From positions 23,440,063-23,504,062 of the forward strand of contig NC_134833.1 in the NCBI RefSeq assembly GCF_004210375.1: DNA of 64,000 bases, written 5' to 3'. Made by a program: the position numbers and the translations under genes. This DNA comes from Tachypleus tridentatus. Lineage: Eukaryota; Arthropoda; Merostomata; Xiphosura; Limulidae. Numbering within the stretch: position 1 is the stretch's first letter; every line of letters begins with the position of its first letter. The notes under the pieces are model-generated. The model saw nothing but the letters and a program-made list of their open reading frames with translations, had not been told where the DNA came from and did no database searches. Shown in pieces: positions 43,601 to 56,300 of the stretch.

Positions 43601-46600
43601 TGTATTTTGGGATACATCTTTATAAAATACCAAAAAATATTGCTGAGTATACTGGTATAGTGTACTAGAAGTTCAAGGTTATAATTTAAAAGAATATTTT
43701 TGTTGCAAATAAAACACGTTTCTTAAAATGTAATACCCATAAAATAATATTAAAAATAATTTCAGACACAAGGATCAGTGTTGCAATGTGAACAAGATGT
43801 ATAGCATCAACATAATATTGAAGATGTGTAATGTGATAACAATAACATAATTTTCTGAACTTTAATTCACATGGCATTTTATTAAAACAAAAACAGTGCT
43901 TCAGAAAACTATTTATACCACCTGAAAATTAATTAATTAAGCAAGATTTGAAACTTCTTTGTAATATGTAGATTAAACCAAAGACACATCATGTTGTGCT
44001 GCCTGTTATTAATGTCTCGAGGAAAGAATTGAGGCTACGAAAAGAAGTGACTTTTCTTCTGGAAGAAACTGATATTCCAGTTAACCTACTTATTTGTAAG
44101 GATGAAATTGATTTAGAAGTGAGTACAATATGCCATCTTTCAGATGGATACTTTTCTAGTTCTTCACTTTATCTTCCACTTCATATCTTAAAAAACAAGT
44201 GAGACCAAAATCTTAAAACTTAATCAAAATTTTGAAATATTTATTTAGTGAATTATGTTGCAAGTGTTGTGGTGTCTTAGAAAACTTGCATCACCAGGTG
44301 TGTCATCATTTGTATGCTTTCATTTCTAAGTCCTGTTCTTTTTAAGTTTCATTTGAGATAAAAAAGTATACATAACATATATCTTTAAGTGATCTTTAAA
44401 AAAGTTGTTTTATAGCCATTTTGATTTAATGATGACATCAAGTGACAAGTTATAACTGAGAAATAAATTAATAAAATGTTCTTTCTTATCTGTTTACATC
44501 TGTAGTGATGTCAGTAAAGTATGCACATGACATATGAACTTCAAAAGCAAGAAATAAAAATATTTGTTACTCTTAATTTTGGTTTTGTTTACTCTTGAAA
44601 CAGAGCACTTTTGGGCACTCTGCAAAAGTACATTTAGTACAGCTATGGATTTATATGATAAATACTTGAAGATCACCTCTAATCAATCACATATGAGCTT
44701 AAAGCATATTGCACACTTTAAATTTGATCTTCAGATAAAGAAACAGGATATAAAATATTTTCTGAACCCAAACGAGCCGTTTTTGCATATATATTTCTCT
44801 ACAAGTGTTTCTCGACATCACTGATTATTCTTTCTCTTTTGGTTTTTGATGGAAATGATTGTTCTTGTGTATGTATGTATAATATTTGTCTTTATAGAAA
44901 CTTAGAAATGAAGGAAAATTGTTTTTGACCCTGGTGGATCACAATATTATAAGTGCAGACCAGCAGTTCTTAGAAAACTCTGTACAGGTGTTTCACCATC
45001 ACACATATCAGGCCAAGGATAGAGGAGACAGGTATGGTGCCAAAAGGATATTTTTTTTATATATAAGACATTTTTTTATTTTAACAGTGGCTTCAGTAAA
45101 ATTTTCAAAGCTTTTGTCATATCCATTTGAGAAGCCTTTGATGTAATGATTTGAACATCAAAAAACTTGGAAAACTGTTCATTGTAAATTTAGAAATGAA
45201 ACTGCCTAAAAATAATATTTAAATACCAGAGCAGACCTAAAGGCTGTAATATTTTTCTCAAAATCCCAAATGGGTACATTGGTAAATAAACGTTTATATT
45301 GGAAATTCTCAAAGTTAATTGTATAATGAGCATTTTTAGCACAATTATTATGAACACAAGACCCTAGATCACTTTGTAACATGCATAGTGAAAGAGTTGC
45401 ATTTTATATATACAAGGCAGAAATAATGCAAGATAATTGGTAAAGATGGTATGCACTCACTATTAACTATTTTTATCTGGAGTATTGTTAGTTCCAAAAA
45501 CTTTAAATGATAAAAATAATACTCCAGAGGCAAGACTTTGAGTATTCAGTCTTGCATTAGTGAATCATTGGGAAGAAGATTAGGTTCTGGAAGTACTGGT
45601 ATTTTTTTGTACTGAGATAGTCCTTTTTTTTTAGGCTGGAGAGGTGTGATTTATGATGTCTTTAGTAAACACTAGGATAGCAGTAATTCCATTGGCCTTA
45701 AAACTCCTAATTTGTGAATCCTCTCTACAAAAATTCCTTAACTATCATAAATAGTCCTGCAATGTTCTAAAAATATAAAACATTTGGTTTCTGTTCTTGT
45801 TGGGATGTACACAATTGTGTAGTTTTTGTTCTGGTCTAGTAACTAGTGGTTAGATGTATGTGGTTTAAGCAGGAAATCATGTAATTTGTTTTTTAGTACA
45901 ATTTCAGAAAACATTAAGTTTAAGACACCAGTATCTTCATCTTCAAGGTTACATTAATCAAGTTTAGCTGGTTAAAGTTTTATAATTGATATGTGGTAGA
46001 TGTATCTTAAGTTTTAGTTAGTACTAGCAAGGAAATTATTTTTTATCACAGTGTTGGACTGGATATTTATCCTAATTTTACCCAACATGTTTTTAGGGAT
46101 AATCCTTAAATATTCCTAATTTTCCACTTTGATAGTTCTGAATTTATTCCAAAAACGTTTTCCTGGCTGAAAAATCTTCATTCTTGGAACATAAGTGCAC
46201 AATCTTCAAATGGTTAACTTCAAGTTTAATATAGAATTATAGTATTATTGATATTTTCAACTGTGTTAAATCCACTTACCTGAAATAATTCTTCACGATT
46301 AGTCTGTTTATTTTATATTACAGCCAGCTGAGATCGTGGCAAATTGTATATGATACAAAGGCCAAAATAAACCACTCATAATTGACAAAGTTCTTCAATG
46401 TTGTTGGTGTTTTTTTGCCTGTTAAGAGATTTTTGTTCTCTCTCGATAGAACATTTCTGATAGGAGTGGAATTGAAAATGTTTTCCGTTTATAATTTAAT
46501 ATATGTTTTTATTTGGAAGGTGAATTTTATGTGCCCACTTTTCCATATTTTTAATATTACACATTTTGACAAGTCAAAATTCAAAACTGTTTTTATCACT

Positions 46601-47287
46601 TCAGATGTGATACAACAATTGAAATGGTTGGCTCTTGTTGCACTCTGGTGGCAGAAAAATTGTTAAACATTAGTTCTGATCTAGATCCACAAATTGTCAT
46701 GCTTTTATACAGTAAGTATGTTAATCAATCAGGTATACGATATTTTTATCTAAATACATCCCTAATGTTTCTGAAAGGGTAAAGTAAAACATTTGTTTTC
46801 AATATTTCTTTTGATAAATAGCTGATAAATATAAACATTGTTAGAATAAATGAGTTTAATTAATGATGTTAATAATTTGAAACAATTTATATCTCCAAGA
46901 GCACAGAACTTAAAATGATTTAATATTGAAGCGTCAGGTGTTGCAACTCTTATACAGTTGAAGTACATTTATTAACATATTTCATAAAATTTAATTTCTC
47001 TGTTGTGTAAATGAAATAAGACCAGATTTATTTCTTCAGTTAAACTTTGCAACTGAAAACAATTATCGTATTCTTTTGTGGTAAACAGGAGCAATCTTAT
47101 TAGACACTGCATGTTTGTCAGAAGAGGCTCGGAGAGCAACACCGAAAGATGTACAGATTGTAGCAAAGCTTGAAACGTTTTTGGAGGGGGTGACAAGAAC
47201 AGAGATATTTGAAAAATTAAAGATGTTTGATCTTACAGGTGATTTGAAGCATTTTGTTATTAGGTAACCCTTAACATGTACATTTTA

Positions 47288-47342
<55 letters not shown>

Positions 47343-50300
47343 TTATTATTGGATTATTTAAGTGGGGCTTGTGTTTTAAATTTGATTTAAACAGTGACAT
47401 CTTATGTGCACAGTAATGGTTTCAGTTTTAACTTGTGTTTCACACAGTAGCATTGTATACTGATTGTGAGATATCTGTTTTGGTCTATTTTATGGTACAT
47501 AAAGTAACATATTCATATACAATTGGTAGAGTTTTGGTTTCAGATTGCTCTAACTTTACTCAGTGACATGCATGTATAGTAATGTTCAGTTTCAGTTTGA
47601 ATCAAACCATGCTGAACATGCATTGTTCCTCTGTGCTAATGGTGATGTATACCTGTCTCAGTCTTTATTCAATCTGTATAGAGTGGCATTGTGTGTGTGT
47701 ATAGTAATATTAAGGTTTTAGGTTTATGGATGTTTTATGGAACTGACACCTCAAGATTACTCATGGTACTCTACCAGTTATATAGGTACTATCCAAAGTG
47801 ATATACATACTAATAATTTCAGTGTCATTCTTTTCTTGGTGCACACATACTTAGGTTGGAAATTCTACCAGTATTTATATAAAACATTTTATAGCACATT
47901 GTGCTTATATTTTAGTAACCATACAAAAACTTTAACCCTGCACTGGTATTGAGAATACAAGAATACTACATATATATATTAAAATATAGCAGGTATTTCA
48001 TAATATATCCTGAAATTATAAACTTGCTTTCAAATATTGTTATAAGGTTTTTTTTGTATTTAGTTGGTAAAATAAATGAATCCTGTTTCTTGAAAGATAA
48101 CTGAAGAAACTCTTTGTTTTAAAGCTGTGATGTCATTATGGATTAAAAATCCACGAGAAAAAATGGGAACTTTGTACATAAAACAAATGATATAAAAAAT
48201 ATGAGTGTGTGAAAAATATACAAAACAAAATAGTTGGGATTCTACAGTTTGCTACAGAAACTTTTTTTTTTAGTATTGCATTTACCATTCATAACTAAAG
48301 TAGTGGATACTATTAAATTAGAGATTTTTTTTCAATTTGTATTAATATATATAATACTTCGATGAATATAACATTACTTTATAATACCTGTTTTCAATTT
48401 AAAATATGTATTAATAAAAGTTATGTAAATTAAAAATTTAGAATTTTCTGACTACCCTGTATTTCAGGTCTTTTTCTGAATGTACTGTGAATGCATGTAA
48501 TTCTTTACATTTTTAGTAATTTTATTTGAATCAAATTCCAAACATTTGCATACAATGATTTTTTTTTTACTATTTAAATGAAAGACATTATGAAGAGTTT
48601 AATTCTCTCTCAAAATTTGTTAAAAAGTGATTTGTAATATTAACACTTCCTTCAGAGGTTCAACTACTGTAACTCTTTCTTTGGGTGTTTCAGGCCAACC
48701 ACCCACCTCTCAAGTCTCATCTGCACAAAACTCCTGTCCTCACATACCTCAGAACAACTCTGTGGATGATACATTTCACTTGCAAAACATCAGAGTGAAA
48801 CAACCAAATTTTCTTCAAAGCTTTAAAAAGCAAGACATGGTTGAAGAAGTAACTAAAAGAGTGATAGAGTTTGGACTGGAAACCTCAGAAATGAAGTCTT
48901 TAACTTTCACTGCAGAAGAAAGCATTGTTGAGTGCAGTTTTGATTCAAATGAACCATGGAGAGTGTCAAATGTTTCATCTGGTGAATTGTTAACAAAAAT
49001 GCAAGACAAAGATGTTGCTTTAGCCAATATTCGAAAAATTGATGGCGTGTTTCAACAGAGTAATAATTCGATAAATGAGGTAGAAAAGGGTAATCAGGCG
49101 TTATCAGAGCTACTTACTATTGGAGATAAGATTGAAGATGCTCCAGATTTGGGATGTGCCAATATATCTAGTGGTGAGGTACTATTTGAGGTTTTTAAAT
49201 CACCTGCTACCCTTGAGGATGTTTACAAAGTGCAAGAAAACCAAAGAAATGGATTTGCACATGGAGAAGACATGTTTTCTTTGATGCAAATGAAGCCTTT
49301 GAAGTAAGTTCTGTATTTTTTATTTATATTACGGATCTTAGTATCAGAAAATCATACATGTTTTGCTACAGCCAAAAATGGATAAGTATTTATAAAAATA
49401 TTTTCATTAGCACGATGTTATCCAAATTAAAGAAAACATTTATTTTCAGTTTGTGCTGCCTTTTAGGGGAGAATATAAGATGTGGATTCAATGTATGGTG
49501 ATCAAATTTAGGGGCCATTTGAGGGTACGTGCTAAATGTCATTGAGATTGGAGACAGACAGAAAGGAGCCATCTGAAGAGTAATATAATGAGTGAGGAAG
49601 ATATTGACACAAACTCCCCTATGTTACTTTCTAAGGGCACCTGCAAGATTTGTTAAAATCAATAGGATAACTTGAGGAACACACAGGGGTTCATGGGAGA
49701 GGGAGGGGTCAGGTTCAAACACTAATTCCATATAACACGGCACATATAACAAGGACTATTTATATGCTATGTTTGGGTGAGATTTGTCAAAACATGCAAG
49801 CAGAAAACTTTGATTAGATTGTTTTCCTAGTGTGTTTGTACGTACATATACATACACACAAACATATATATCTTATTATAAAGGAGCTTACAAAACTACT
49901 GTAGTGATCATTGCCAATCATAACTTGGTCATATTTTCATAACTACATAGTATTTTTAAAGCTGATCAATAAATAAGACAATTAAAACTAATGCAAAAAT
50001 GTTATGTTTCAGATTTAACCAATAAAAATTACAACAAATGAGTAACTTTCAACAATAAAACAATTAAAAACAAACTTTAAAACATTTGTTTTTCTTCAGT
50101 GAAAGTCTTATGAGTGTTGCAACAGAGACCCTTGGTCATTCTCTTTTTTAGTCTATCTATTATGAGTTGAATCCATCTTTTTTTTCTCTCTCTCTCTCTC
50201 CCTTTGTGCCCAAAGCACCCTTTTCCTTCCCACTTCCTACTAAAATGGAATATGAAGTTTACTATTCATGTCCTAGCTTTGACATCTCAGATGCGTGAGA

Positions 50301-53300
50301 TTCTTTTTTGGAGACTTCTTGTTCTTCTTGCTTGGATATTATTTACCTTATGTCATTGATTCATCTGAAACTCTTGCAGCTAATGATAGATGTATTTTTC
50401 TCTAAGTTTATTTTTTGTCTAAGACTTTGGTAACTTCTGGGAAGTAGTGAGATGCCTTTATTTTTTTTTAACTTTTCTGTTAGATATTTATTTGCACACT
50501 AGCAAACTACCAGGCTTTGCTCAGATAAAAATGGCTTTACAAATGATTTAGTTCTTTGTTTACATGCTAATGTATCAATCTAGTGTAGACCTTCTTTGCA
50601 CACAATATTTTTTTTTTGTTTTACTGTCAGGAACAAAGAAGAATACATTATAAACAGGAAGCAAATGAAGGCTCCAAGAGGCCTTTAAGTAATTTTCACA
50701 CACAACTGATCATGCATAGAATAATTAGAAGAAATCCTCGCATGAAGTGTAAATAATAGCCCTATTATCATGCATTGACAAAATGTCCTTTTCAATTTAA
50801 GACCAATTTGTCATCCTGTTTGCTAAAACTGGTTCATCAGTCACATTGGCCTCCGAGACCATGGCCACCTAGTCCGTGTTACTTCTCACACGAAGTTGTC
50901 TGTAGCCCGAGTTTGAAGATTATAGCGTTAAAGATGTGGCTGTTTCTAAAGCTGATGGTACAAATGGTACTTCAGTTTGTATTAGGAAGGAAAGTGAACC
51001 GTTTAAGGCACAAGGACCACGATTTACACGTAGAAATGATACGTTTATGGTAATTTAGCTTTAAAATTGGAAATATTTTCTGCAGTCTTGAAAGAATAAA
51101 TACTAATATTGTAGACCTTAAAGATGTCAATCTACCAGAGACTACAAAAACTTAAAGCATCGCAAAACAAAAAATAAGTCCAAGCATAATGAATACAGTG
51201 TTCACCGTTGTTTTATTTTCCGACATTAATACGTTGAACTAAAGTATTCAGTTGTCTATCCTTATGTCCAAAAGATACGCTTCTGTGGTGGTTGTATTAA
51301 TAACAATAGCCTATTAGTGCCCCTGCCTTTTTAAAATTTAGTTTGTAACGTAAACCTATAATTTAAAATAATCGTATGCTTGTAAAGGGGGACGGGGTGA
51401 GAACTTTCTACCTGTTGCGAGGGTTGAGACCATCCCATCCTTCCTCCGCGTGCGCGATTGGTGCCTGTGTCAACCACGCGTCATATTCCTTGATGGTCCA
51501 AAGCGCATTTCACTCGTCATTGAAAAGCCTCTAACATAAAAATCTTTATATCTCGGTCGTTAGTTTTGCCTTTTAAGAAAATGTTGCGAAGTGAATATTT
51601 TTATCGTAATTTTGTCTTGAAAAGTAATAAATCGAGTAATTTTAGCAAACTTATTGTGCAGGTGGTGTTCGAATTAGACCTGTTCCAAATTAAATTTGAA
51701 CTCGTAACGGTTGTTGTAGTCTCCCAATTTAACAATAGATTATACGTATCGGTATACACAAGTATAAATACTTAATATACTGAGTGAAAAATCGCTACTT
51801 TTCTACGTACCTTATTACATCAGTAATAAGCTGAATTAATTAGAGTACTGATAGTATTTGTATTTAGTTTCCTCAGTGTGGTTTGTACGTTATTACGAAG
51901 TTAACAACCTACAAAGCCATGAATTCACAACCAATTTGTCCCTCTGGACGTCAGCGATAAGTTCGCGAGCTTACAACGCTGAACTTGGTGTTTCTGTTCT
52001 CCCGATGGAATTAATGTACCCTGCTTGTTATGCAGTTTTGTACTAATCAGCAGGAACAACTTAGTGTACAGATAAAACCGCAAACTAACATGGCAGGGGT
52101 TTAGTTTAGAGAGAGAGAAATCAGAAGAATTCTCTCACCAACTGGGTGTTCAGGAACGTTGTGGTTCCTCTTCATCCCCTTTCGTGGAAGGTTATTGAAT
52201 TTAGCTGGTTTTTTTTCTTTAATTTTGACCCTTTTTGGGTGAAGGAGTGAAGTTGGTCATAATTAATATTCATGAGCGAGGCAAAGGTAACACCGGAGAA
52301 AACAGCCAGAACTCGTCCCGAAAGGCAGATGTCATAGTAAATATGAACATAAACGCGAAACGACCCGATTCAGGGCATGGCAATAAAGTTGCCATAGCTG
52401 GGATCTAAAAATCCAATGCCTAAGATTTTGCTGTGGGGGGGAAACGGGAGTGCCCCGAGAAAACCCACTTTCACAGGACAGGCGCCGAAAGAATTACCTG
52501 TCCTGTGTCTGAGACCTGAAAAAGAAAATACATAATACGTTCAAGATTGTGTGTAAAAAATCTGACGAGGTGCGATTAGTGCTAGGGTTAAAATTGTTCA
52601 GATTTCACTGTCAATTAAAAATAATTTGAACTTTCGAAATTTGCTGTTATTAGATCAGAACAATGGAATTTAGTAAACAAAAAGTGTTTAATGGTTAACA
52701 ATTGCATTGTTTAATTTTTCAGTGAGACTTTAAATATTTTAAAAACAACATGAAACTGATGAATGTGCAAATTTAAAATTTTAATTTTGAAAATTTTAAT
52801 TCAATAACTTATGTAAATATGGCTACTGTTAATATATAGAATATTAAAAATATTTCATATAAATTACCTTAGTTAATTGTTTACAAAAAATACTGTAATT
52901 TGGAGAGAAAAAATACTTATTCTTTATTCACTGGCCCGGCATGGCCAGGTGGTTAAGGCATACAACTCGTAATCTGAAGATCGCGGGTTCGAATCCCCGT
53001 TGCATCAAACATTCTCGCCCTTTCAGCCTTGGGGCGTTATAATGTACGATTAATCCCACTATTCGTTGGTAAAAAGAGTAGCCCAAGAGTTGGCGGTGGG
53101 TGGTGATGACTACACTGCTAAATTAGGGACGGCTAGCGCAGATAGCCCTCGTGTAACTTTGCGAGAAGTTCAAGACAAACAGACTATATTCACTTCGATA
53201 GTACTTCACTTACTGCAACATGATTTTTTTTTGTCGTAAGAACACGAACTCAGTTTTTTGTGGTTATAAAAACGTGATGTTTCACCAAGCAAGCTAAGGA

Positions 53301-56300
53301 AGACTTCAGTAACAGCAATAACAGGAGATTCTGGATTTAATAAGCGAAGAGGAAATCAGTTGGATGTAATCACGAATACAGGAAACTGATTCACAAAGTT
53401 ATTTCACAGTAAACTATTTGCAACAATGACACATTGTCAGGTAAGATAAAAGACGTTAAAATCAAATTGGGCGAAAATGCCCTTGAAGTAAAAATTGGCC
53501 ATCGCTTGTCCCATAAAATGGTCCAAGACGTAATTATAATCATTAATTCTGGTCACAATTAGTTTAACTCCGAATTCCACCGGAACTTCTGAGTGTGTCT
53601 TGTTTTTAATTCGTCTTATTTGTCCCATATGCAAAATGGGAAATCATTATCTTTACGTATGATGAACACCACAGGCAGTCTTCAAAACTAGTTATCAATT
53701 TATCGAACCTTCTGGTGCAGTTGGACAAGTTCTGACCACGTGTGAAAGCCTAAGGGCAAGAAGAACACAGCCCAAGGTCGGACTGCCCTGTTTTACTGGA
53801 ATTCGTAAATACGGAAATATATTTACTTCACAAGGATAATAAGCAGATAAAGAAACAGCCAAATGGATGAGTGTAAAAGTTTATATATATATATGACACT
53901 GTGGAAAATAAAATCATTTACATTTGTCACAGTTCGTACTGTTATTTATTATTTATATTTTCTTAACATTAAATTATCCATGCCACATCTCAACTTTAAT
54001 CACAGAGGTATTTTATTGAAAAACAATTTGTTGCAATTTTGTAGTGCCTTTTATGTCACCATAGTAACGCGAAACTCGTGTAATAAGAGACGTACCATTC
54101 TGTTGAGAGATGTGCAGTAACACCACTATGTCGAAAGTTGTACAATGAGAAATATATAACGTGGGGACGTTATAATGGCTAGTCTTACACTGTTCATTTG
54201 GGGAAGCCTAGTACAGATAGCCCTCGTGTAGTTTTGCGCGAAATTAAAAACAAATAAACAGATAGTGTTAATATATATATGTATACGTCACGGAAGTGGA
54301 CATTCACAGGCATTTTCCCGGAAGGGGAGTACAAAGTAGTGTGAAATTGTGAGCTAAATTAGTAATAGATACATATGTTAAATTGATAAAGAAAGAATTG
54401 TTTTTCATTTTATAGAGGGCAAATGCCCTCTCCCCATTCCCGTGGACGCCCGTGGTTGTGCATTGTAAAGTGTAATAAAATAAAAGCTAAGTTAGTGTTT
54501 GAACAACAGCTAATCAGTTTTTCTGCACAATTCGATAAATTAATGTATAGGCTTGCTTTCAAATGATTAGTTGTATGTATATTTATCGGTATTTCTGTGG
54601 AAGAAAAAATGTTTTCCCCACCTTTTGATGTTTTTTTTTTTTAAATAAAGATATTTATTTCCTGAAACGTATAAGACAGGAAAGAGATACTTAACTTTAC
54701 AAAACAAATTCACTGAGAAAACAACAATTTGTGTATCTGTCACTCTTTCCTCTTCATGTGTGTTATTGAACTATCCAAACCGTGCATACAGTTGTTGTAA
54801 TCTGTGGGAAGAGTGAATTTTAATTCGTAGGAGTTAAGTATTTAGGGTGTTTGCCCCTTTGATTTCTTGAGAGTGGGCGAACTCATATTACAGGTTTACT
54901 TTAAGACACCACAGTGTTAAAAAATGTTGCGCGAGATTATTCGAGATGCGCACGCGCTTTTCTCCTATGCGTACATGCAAGACGGCCAAGTTTGCCTACT
55001 GCGATGTTAAAAACGTGTTGGTGGGACTTGGTGGCTTAAATCAGAACATAAAAATTTGCCACGTATAAATTTTCCCACTTGTAGTTTATAACGGCATTAA
55101 AATATATATATCAAATAGTTGGTTATTTTGGAAACAAGTACCGAAATAAATAATCTAAAACTTCGTTGGTTTGTAATATATATAGACACTAGAATCCGGT
55201 TTTCATACAACTGAATGTGAAATTTGACAGTGGTGTTTATCGATTATTTCTCCGTCGGAGATCTGGCGTCAACTCCTATGTTGGTTGTCGCCAAGGTGGG
55301 GTAGGGAAGCCTCAGAGTTTATTGATGTATGTTGTAAAATTCGACGTATGGCCGTTTAAGGTTATTTTTAACTCTGAAGAAAATGCATACACTGGAAAGT
55401 CAAGCCCTTTCATCAGAAACTTTAGCCAGTGTTAGTAAAAGGTATGAAGAATTTTAAATTAAAAAAAACAACAACTTATTGTATCATAGGTTTTGTCAAG
55501 TTTTATTAGAAGTATTTTTCGCTTTCTTATTAACAAAACATTATTTTCGTTAGTTAATTTTAGCGATTAAACATTACATATTTGAACAAATTTATCAGTT
55601 TAGAGATTCCTTGTCATTACGCATTTTTTATATTTAGAACTGTATATAACTTCTGTTTTTCCTTAATAAAAATTTAAAGTGCTTCAATAATTATATTTTG
55701 TCAAATTTACAATGGTTAACCGTTGTCATTATGAATATCAGATGAAGAAAAATACTTTACGTTGATTTATTTTAAACACTCGGCTAAGGCCCAAGAAAAT
55801 GAAATTGTAATTGTGTTGATGAATGGAGGCGTTTTCGGATATATATAAATCAAATTATTGAAAACTGCGTAATTTAACTAAAACCGTAAAACTCTTTAAC
55901 ATTTACTAAAGCAAACGTTGAGGATGAGACGAGTCTAACCCTTCTCGAGTTTAAAGATAGAATCATTGTGGTAAACGTTGTGAAAATAGCTGGCTTGATA
56001 CTTAAAGAATTGTGATGAAATTCCATGTTCTGACTACAGTGGTAGAACTGTCGAGCGAGAATACGGAGTACATCCATGTTACGAAGTTCGTATTGTTGTT
56101 GAAACGTCTATTTTGAGGCTGCACGGGTTATGTTTAACTTTAGTGAAACGTGCGAATTAAAAATTAAATAAGTGTGCTATTTCAAAAATATACAAAATGT
56201 CAGACAAGTAATTCATAAAGGAATTTTAGACCTGTGGACATACAATTAAAACGCCTATAACATTATAAATTCTATCAACGTTTATTAAAATGTAGGAGGT

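Noticed and set aside
47737..47952. Possible DHHA2 exon in intron 6
   Set aside because: The frame has no DHHA2-like motif and no suitable splice sites in the required phase.
50625..50690. Possible extra exon in intron 7 after a T-rich acceptor (ttttactgtcag)
   Set aside because: In the required phase it is open only briefly and has no GT donor.
55217..55435. Possible alternative first exon of a short isoform in intron 7
   Set aside because: The frame ends in a stop without a donor joining exon 8, and no homology was recognised.
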